A DNA stretch of 38,562 bases from the NCBI GenBank assembly GCA_018698975.1, contig JABIPQ010000098.1, positions 1-38,562 of the forward strand. The letters are read 5' to 3'. This stretch comes from Gammaproteobacteria bacterium (GTDB lineage Bacteria > Pseudomonadota > Gammaproteobacteria > Pseudomonadales > Pseudohongiellaceae). Every line of letters starts with the position of its first letter. Positions within the stretch are counted from its first letter, which is position 1. The position numbers and the translations under genes were made by a program. Positions 34,826 through 38,562 of the stretch are shown piece after piece. The notes under the pieces are model-generated. The model saw only the letters and a program-made list of their open reading frames with translations, made no database searches and was not told the origin of the DNA.

Positions 34826-36260
34826 AGTGGCTCACAACATTACTCGCAATGGTGATATTCCTGAAATGCGTCGAATTCGCAGACTTCATTTTATCGGCAT
34901 TGGTGGTGCGGGCATGAGTGGAATTGCAGAAGTATTACTCAACCAGGGTTATGAAATAACCGGTTCAGATATTGCTACTTCACCAGTCACTGAACGCCTG
35001 CAATCTCTGGGAGTAACAATTTTTATTGGCCACAAAGCGGTAAATATAGAAGGGGCCAATGTCGTCGTGGTTTCCACTGCAATTGACCATGCCAATGAAG
35101 AAATAGTGGCAGCCACTAATCTCAGAGTCCCGATTATTCGCCGAGCGGAAATGCTTGCTGAATTAATGCGATATCGTCATTCCATAGTCATTGCCGGTAC
35201 CCATGGCAAGACTACGACTACTAGTTTAATGGCGACATTACTGGCTCAGGGCAATCTGGATCCCACCTATGTGATAGGAGGAATTCTTAATGGTGCCGGC
35301 ACCAATGCCAAGTTGGGAGACAGTCATATTATGGTGGCTGAAGCCGATGAGAGTGACGCTTCATTCCTGCATCTGCAACCCATGGTCGCGATAGTTACCA
35401 ATATAGATGAAGACCATATGGTGACCTATGACGGTGACTTTGAAAAGTTGAAGCAGACCTTTATCGACTTTATTCATAACCTGCCATTTTACGGGCTGGC
35501 AGTTTTATGTGTGGATGACCCGGTTATTCAGGAACTGTTGCCAAAAATATCACGCCCGGTATTGACCTATGGACAGTCAGATTTTGCCGATTTTCAGATC
35601 ACCAATGTTGAACAAAAAGGCAACATTTCCTGCTTCAGACTTGAACGTCCGGCGCCTGCTAAACCCCTGGACTTAAGACTGAGCATGCCAGGCATTCATA
35701 ACGTACTGAATGCAACAGCTGCTATTGCTGTGGCCACTGATGAAGGTCTTAGTGATGAGGATATTGTGACAGGCCTGGCCGGGTTTAGCGGGGTGAGCAG
35801 GCGCTTTGATATTAAAGAGCCTTTGGTCATTGAAAATGGTGAAGTCATGTTGGTAGATGACTATGGCCATCATCCAACTGAAGTGGCTGCCAATATCAAG
35901 GCGATACGAGCAGGCTGGCCAGAAAAAAGGCTGGTCATGATTTATCAGCCACACCGTTATAGCAGAACACATGATCTTTATGATGCCTTTGTTGATGTGT
36001 TGTCAGAAGTTGATTTATTGCTACTGCTGGATGTGTATTCCGCAGGGGAAGCGCCTATCAGAGGTGCTGATAGCAGGAGCTTATGTCGCAGCATCAGGCA
36101 GCGTGGACAGATTGATCCTGTGTTTGTGAAGGATCAGTCAGAAATCAGAAATATTCTGAAAGACCTGTTAATCAGTGACGATATTTTGCTGACTCAAGGT
36201 GCAGGCAGTATCGGCATTTTATCCAAAGAGCTAGACAGGGACGGGTTGGGTTATGACTGA
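34818..36260 (+). CDS. murC: UDP-N-acetylmuramate--L-alanine ligase
   Basis: Cytoplasmic Mur ligase that adds L-alanine to UDP-MurNAc, the first peptide step. The 480-residue protein from ATG 34818 shows [19 protein letters not shown] (22-40), the P-loop [15 protein letters not shown] (from 125), [46 protein letters not shown] and YQPHRYSRT. The frame is open further upstream to 34704, but that stretch is only a shadow of murG. The ATG at 34818 has GGAG (34807-34810) at 7 bp and overlaps the murG stop. Confidence 0.98.
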   Translation: MPEVAHNITRNGDIPEMRRIRRLHFIGIGGAGMSGIAEVLLNQGYEITGSDIATSPVTERLQSLGVTIFIGHKAVNIEGANVVVVSTAIDHANEEIVAATNLRVPIIRRAEMLAELMRYRHSIVIAGTHGKTTTTSLMATLLAQGNLDPTYVIGGILNGAGTNAKLGDSHIMVAEADESDASFLHLQPMVAIVTNIDEDHMVTYDGDFEKLKQTFIDFIHNLPFYGLAVLCVDDPVIQELLPKISRPVLTYGQSDFADFQITNVEQKGNISCFRLERPAPAKPLDLRLSMPGIHNVLNATAAIAVATDEGLSDEDIVTGLAGFSGVSRRFDIKEPLVIENGEVMLVDDYGHHPTEVAANIKAIRAGWPEKRLVMIYQPHRYSRTHDLYDAFVDVLSEVDLLLLLDVYSAGEAPIRGADSRSLCRSIRQRGQIDPVFVKDQSEIRNILKDLLISDDILLTQGAGSIGILSKELDRDGLGYD

Positions 36261-37200
36261 AGCCAACGCCTATAAACCTGAAGAATTTGGCAGAGTCGCT
36301 GTCCTCATGGGGGGAGATTCTGCAGAGCGGGAAATTTCCTTACTAAGTGGTAGTGCTGTTTTGGATTCTTTACTTAGAAGCAAGGTGGATGCCACTGCAA
36401 TTGATTTTAAAAGCAAAGATGTTTTTGCTGATTTGCTGGGTAGTGATTTTGATCGGGTTTTGATCATGCTACACGGCAGGAAAGGAGAGGATGGCAAAGT
36501 GCAAGGTGCATTGGAATTGATGAATATTCCTTATACCGGTAGTGGTGTGCTGGCTTCTGCATTGGCTATGGACAAGGTGCGTTGTAAACGCCTTTGGCAG
36601 AACCTTGGGCTGAATACACCTGCATTTACCTCTTTGAATAGCAGTTCTGAATGGAGTTCGATTATTAATGATCTGGGGCCTGTTTTTGTAAAACCGGTCA
36701 AAGAAGGCTCCAGTATTGGTATTTCAAAAGCAAGCAATGCCAGTGAATTGGAAAAAGCCTTTGCACTTGCGCTCAAGTATGACAATGCCGTTATCGCAGA
36801 AACATTTATTGACGGGCCCGAATATACGGTAGCGATCCTCGGGGATAGTGTACTACCGGTTGTGGGAATGAAGGCGAAAAATGATTTTTACGATTATGAC
36901 GCTAAATATTTTTCTGATGCAACCAGTTATTTTTGCCCCTGTGATTTGTCAGCGGATGAAGAAAAAGTGCTTGGCGAACTTGCCAGAAATGCTTATGAGG
37001 CTGTGGGCTGTTATGGCTGGGGACGCGTTGATGTTATGAGAGATAACGAAGGCGATTTCTGGTTACTTGAAGTGAATACCGTGCCAGGGATGACCGACCA
37101 CAGTCTGGTTCCCATGGCCGCAAAGCAGGCGGGAATCGGCTTTGATGAGCTGGTACTGGAAATTCTTGCCAGTAGCCATATTGATCGGGAGAGAGATTAA
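36253..37200 (+). CDS. ddlB: D-alanine--D-alanine ligase
   Basis: ATP-grasp enzyme that makes the D-Ala-D-Ala dipeptide used by MurF. The 315-residue protein has [20 protein letters not shown] near residue 16, [37 protein letters not shown] (about 73-109), [41 protein letters not shown] and [24 protein letters not shown]. All are Ddl hallmarks. Its ATG overlaps the murC end by 8 bp. The symbol follows the copy located in the dcw cluster. Confidence 0.97.
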   Translation: MTEANAYKPEEFGRVAVLMGGDSAEREISLLSGSAVLDSLLRSKVDATAIDFKSKDVFADLLGSDFDRVLIMLHGRKGEDGKVQGALELMNIPYTGSGVLASALAMDKVRCKRLWQNLGLNTPAFTSLNSSSEWSSIINDLGPVFVKPVKEGSSIGISKASNASELEKAFALALKYDNAVIAETFIDGPEYTVAILGDSVLPVVGMKAKNDFYDYDAKYFSDATSYFCPCDLSADEEKVLGELARNAYEAVGCYGWGRVDVMRDNEGDFWLLEVNTVPGMTDHSLVPMAAKQAGIGFDELVLEILASSHIDRERD

Positions 37201-37202
37201 TC

Positions 37203-38030
37203 ATGGAAATCCTGATGCCGGGTAAAAAGCGTAACAATCGCAAGCAGCAACGCAAAAGCGGCGCCAGTGCAAAGACCAGGCATGCGGCACCGGCAGCAAC
37301 AGTCAGTACAGCGGGGATTTGGAAAACATTGTTGTTCATGGTTTTTCTGGGAGCATGCGGTTATGGCCTTGTGTCCACACCCAACGTGGTGGAAAACGTC
37401 GCTAATCACAGAGTAGAGCAGGTCAACATTGAAGGTGAAATTAATTTTATCTCTGAACAGAAAGTGTTGGGCGCGGTGAACAGCTATATCAGTGAAAGTT
37501 TGCTGTTAGTGGATATGGATGAAATAAAAATTGAGTTGGAAGCTATGCCCTGGATCAGGTCTGTGGATATCCGTCGTGAGTGGCCAGACACTATTGTGCT
37601 CAGTGTAGTAGAAGAAAAAGCTATTGCACGTTGGGGAGATACCCGTTTATTGAATCAGGATGGCGCTATTTTCTCGCCAGAGAACATTATCGGTCTTGAA
37701 AGTTTGGCAATTTTGTCGGGTCCGACAGGCAGCGAACGGCAGGTGATGGAACAGTATCAATTGTTCAGTCAGTTGCTCTATCAACGCGGTTTGAAAATTG
37801 CAGAACTTAATTTGAGTGAACGCAGTGCATGGAAACTCACCCTTGCCAATGGTGTGGGAGTAAATGTAGGCAAGTCCGAAGTGATGAAAAGAATGAAGCG
37901 CCTGGTTGAGTTTGCAGAGCCAGCACTAATTGAACAAATGCCTGACATTGAATCAATAGATTTACGGTATATGAGCGGTATTGCAGTAAAAACTAAAGAA
38001 AATAAAGTTTCAGAGGTCGTTTCGCTATGA
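37203..38030 (+). CDS. ftsQ: cell division protein FtsQ
   Basis: Bitopic divisome hub that recruits FtsL/FtsB. The 275-residue protein has a very basic cytoplasmic tail (KKRNNRKQQRKSGASAKTR), a membrane helix (about 40-58), a POTRA domain (VEQVNIEGEINFISEQKVLGAV to VDIRREWPDTIVLSVVEEKAIARWG) and the beta domain (NQDGAIFSPENI... WKLTLANGVGVNVGKSEVMKRMKRLVEF). ATG 37203 follows GGGAGAGATTAATC and lies 2 bp after ddlB; ATG 37215 is an alternative. Confidence 0.96.
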   Translation: MEILMPGKKRNNRKQQRKSGASAKTRHAAPAATVSTAGIWKTLLFMVFLGACGYGLVSTPNVVENVANHRVEQVNIEGEINFISEQKVLGAVNSYISESLLLVDMDEIKIELEAMPWIRSVDIRREWPDTIVLSVVEEKAIARWGDTRLLNQDGAIFSPENIIGLESLAILSGPTGSERQVMEQYQLFSQLLYQRGLKIAELNLSERSAWKLTLANGVGVNVGKSEVMKRMKRLVEFAEPALIEQMPDIESIDLRYMSGIAVKTKENKVSEVVSL

Positions 38031-38068
38031 CCAGGTTTCAACAAATGAATAAAAAGGAGTTGCTTTCC

Positions 38069-38562
38069 ATGAGTAACTTGAATGGTGGAAATATGATAGT
38101 TGGCCTGGATATCGGTACGTCCAAGGTTGTGGCCATTGTCGGTGAGATCAATGAAGAAGGCGGCTTGAATATAGTGGGGATTGGAAGACATAAATCACGA
38201 GGCCTAAAAAAAGGTACCGTGGTTAATATTGAATCCACTGTCCAGTCTATCCAGCGTGCGGTAGAAGAAGCTGAATTAATGGCGGGCTGCCAGATTCACT
38301 CTGTCTATGCAGGTATTGCGGGCAGTCATGTACGTAGCATGAATTCCCACGGTATCGTCGCAATCAGGGATAAAGAAGTGTATGCAGCTGACATTGAGCG
38401 GGTTATCGATGCGGCGCAGGCAGTTGCAATTCCCGCTGATCAGAAAGTGCTGCATATATTGCCGCAGGAATACGTCATTGATTCCCAGGAAGGTGTTAAG
38501 GAGCCGTTGGGAATGTCCGGTGTCAGGTTGGAAGCCAAAGTCCATCTGGTTACTTGCGCGAC
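38069..38562 (+). CDS. ftsA: cell division protein FtsA (3' end cut by window edge)
   Basis: Actin-like protein that anchors FtsZ to the membrane. Only the first 164 residues or so are present: MIVGLDIGTSKVVAIVGEIN (phosphate-1 motif), VVNIESTVQSIQRAVEEAELMAGC, VYAGIAGSHVRSMNSHGIVAI (1C-domain region) and LHILPQEYVIDSQEGVKEPLGMSGVRLEAKVHLVT. ATG 38069 is chosen because AAGGAG (38054-38059) lies 9 bp ahead. An in-frame ATG at 38027 overlapping the ftsQ stop would add 14 residues. The frame is open to the end of the window. Confidence 0.96.
   Translation, partial: MSNLNGGNMIVGLDIGTSKVVAIVGEINEEGGLNIVGIGRHKSRGLKKGTVVNIESTVQSIQRAVEEAELMAGCQIHSVYAGIAGSHVRSMNSHGIVAIRDKEVYAADIERVIDAAQAVAIPADQKVLHILPQEYVIDSQEGVKEPLGMSGVRLEAKVHLVTCA

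Overview
The window is a chromosomal segment of a gammaproteobacterium of moderate GC content, probably a marine or aquatic lineage related to the Pseudomonadales/Cellvibrionales. The evidence is gene content and order. The run cysD-cysNC, yhcB(zapG), zapE, rplM-rpsI, petA-petB/C, sspA-sspB, dolP-diaA-yraN-lpoA, rsmI, rnpB, mraZ-rsmH-ftsL-ftsI-murE-murF-mraY-murD-ftsW-murG-murC-ddl-ftsQ-ftsA closely matches my recollection of the Pseudomonas chromosome. Species cannot be assigned by eye.

Layout. (1) 1-7000, the accessory part: an aldehyde dehydrogenase (cut by the window edge) and an acyl-CoA dehydrogenase, both on the minus strand; a membrane-bound winged-helix regulator with a beta-propeller-like periplasmic part; and a divergent TonB-dependent receptor. 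(2) 7000-7220: a gene-free patch of 7-bp tandem repeats and REP-like palindromes. (3) 7225-10137: cysD-cysNC, sulfate activation (minus strand). (4) 10346-12027: divergent yhcB/zapG and zapE. (5) 12115-13310: rplM-rpsI with a recognisable promoter and intrinsic terminator. (6) 13355-17356: the cytochrome bc1 operon, in which cytochromes b and c1 are one fused polypeptide, followed by sspA and sspB with a 26-bp inverted-repeat element between them. (7) 17363-21042: lpoA-yraN-diaA-dolP on the minus strand. (8) 21161-22571: a thioredoxin-like gene overlapping rsmI. (9) about 22648-23002: RNase P RNA, followed immediately by a second patch of the same 7-bp repeat family. (10) 23313 to the end: the division and cell wall (dcw) cluster with its promoter and MraZ boxes, gap-free from mraZ into ftsA, which is cut by the window edge.

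Most of the window is conserved housekeeping DNA: peptidoglycan precursor synthesis (murE/F/D/G/C, mraY, ddl), septation (ftsL/I/W/Q/A, with zapE and zapG upstream), respiration (petA, petBC), ribosome and RNA processing, and sulfate assimilation. I found no phage, CRISPR, toxin-antitoxin or defence locus. The points worth a second look are the fused b/c1 subunit with a PVWY Qo motif, an SSQ in place of SSN in the FtsI active site, a DGK in place of DGD in the APS-kinase domain of CysNC, two loci with arrays of a diverging heptamer repeat in inverted orientation at their ends, the inverted-repeat element between sspA and sspB, and the regulator/receptor pair with a duplicated 10-bp site between them.
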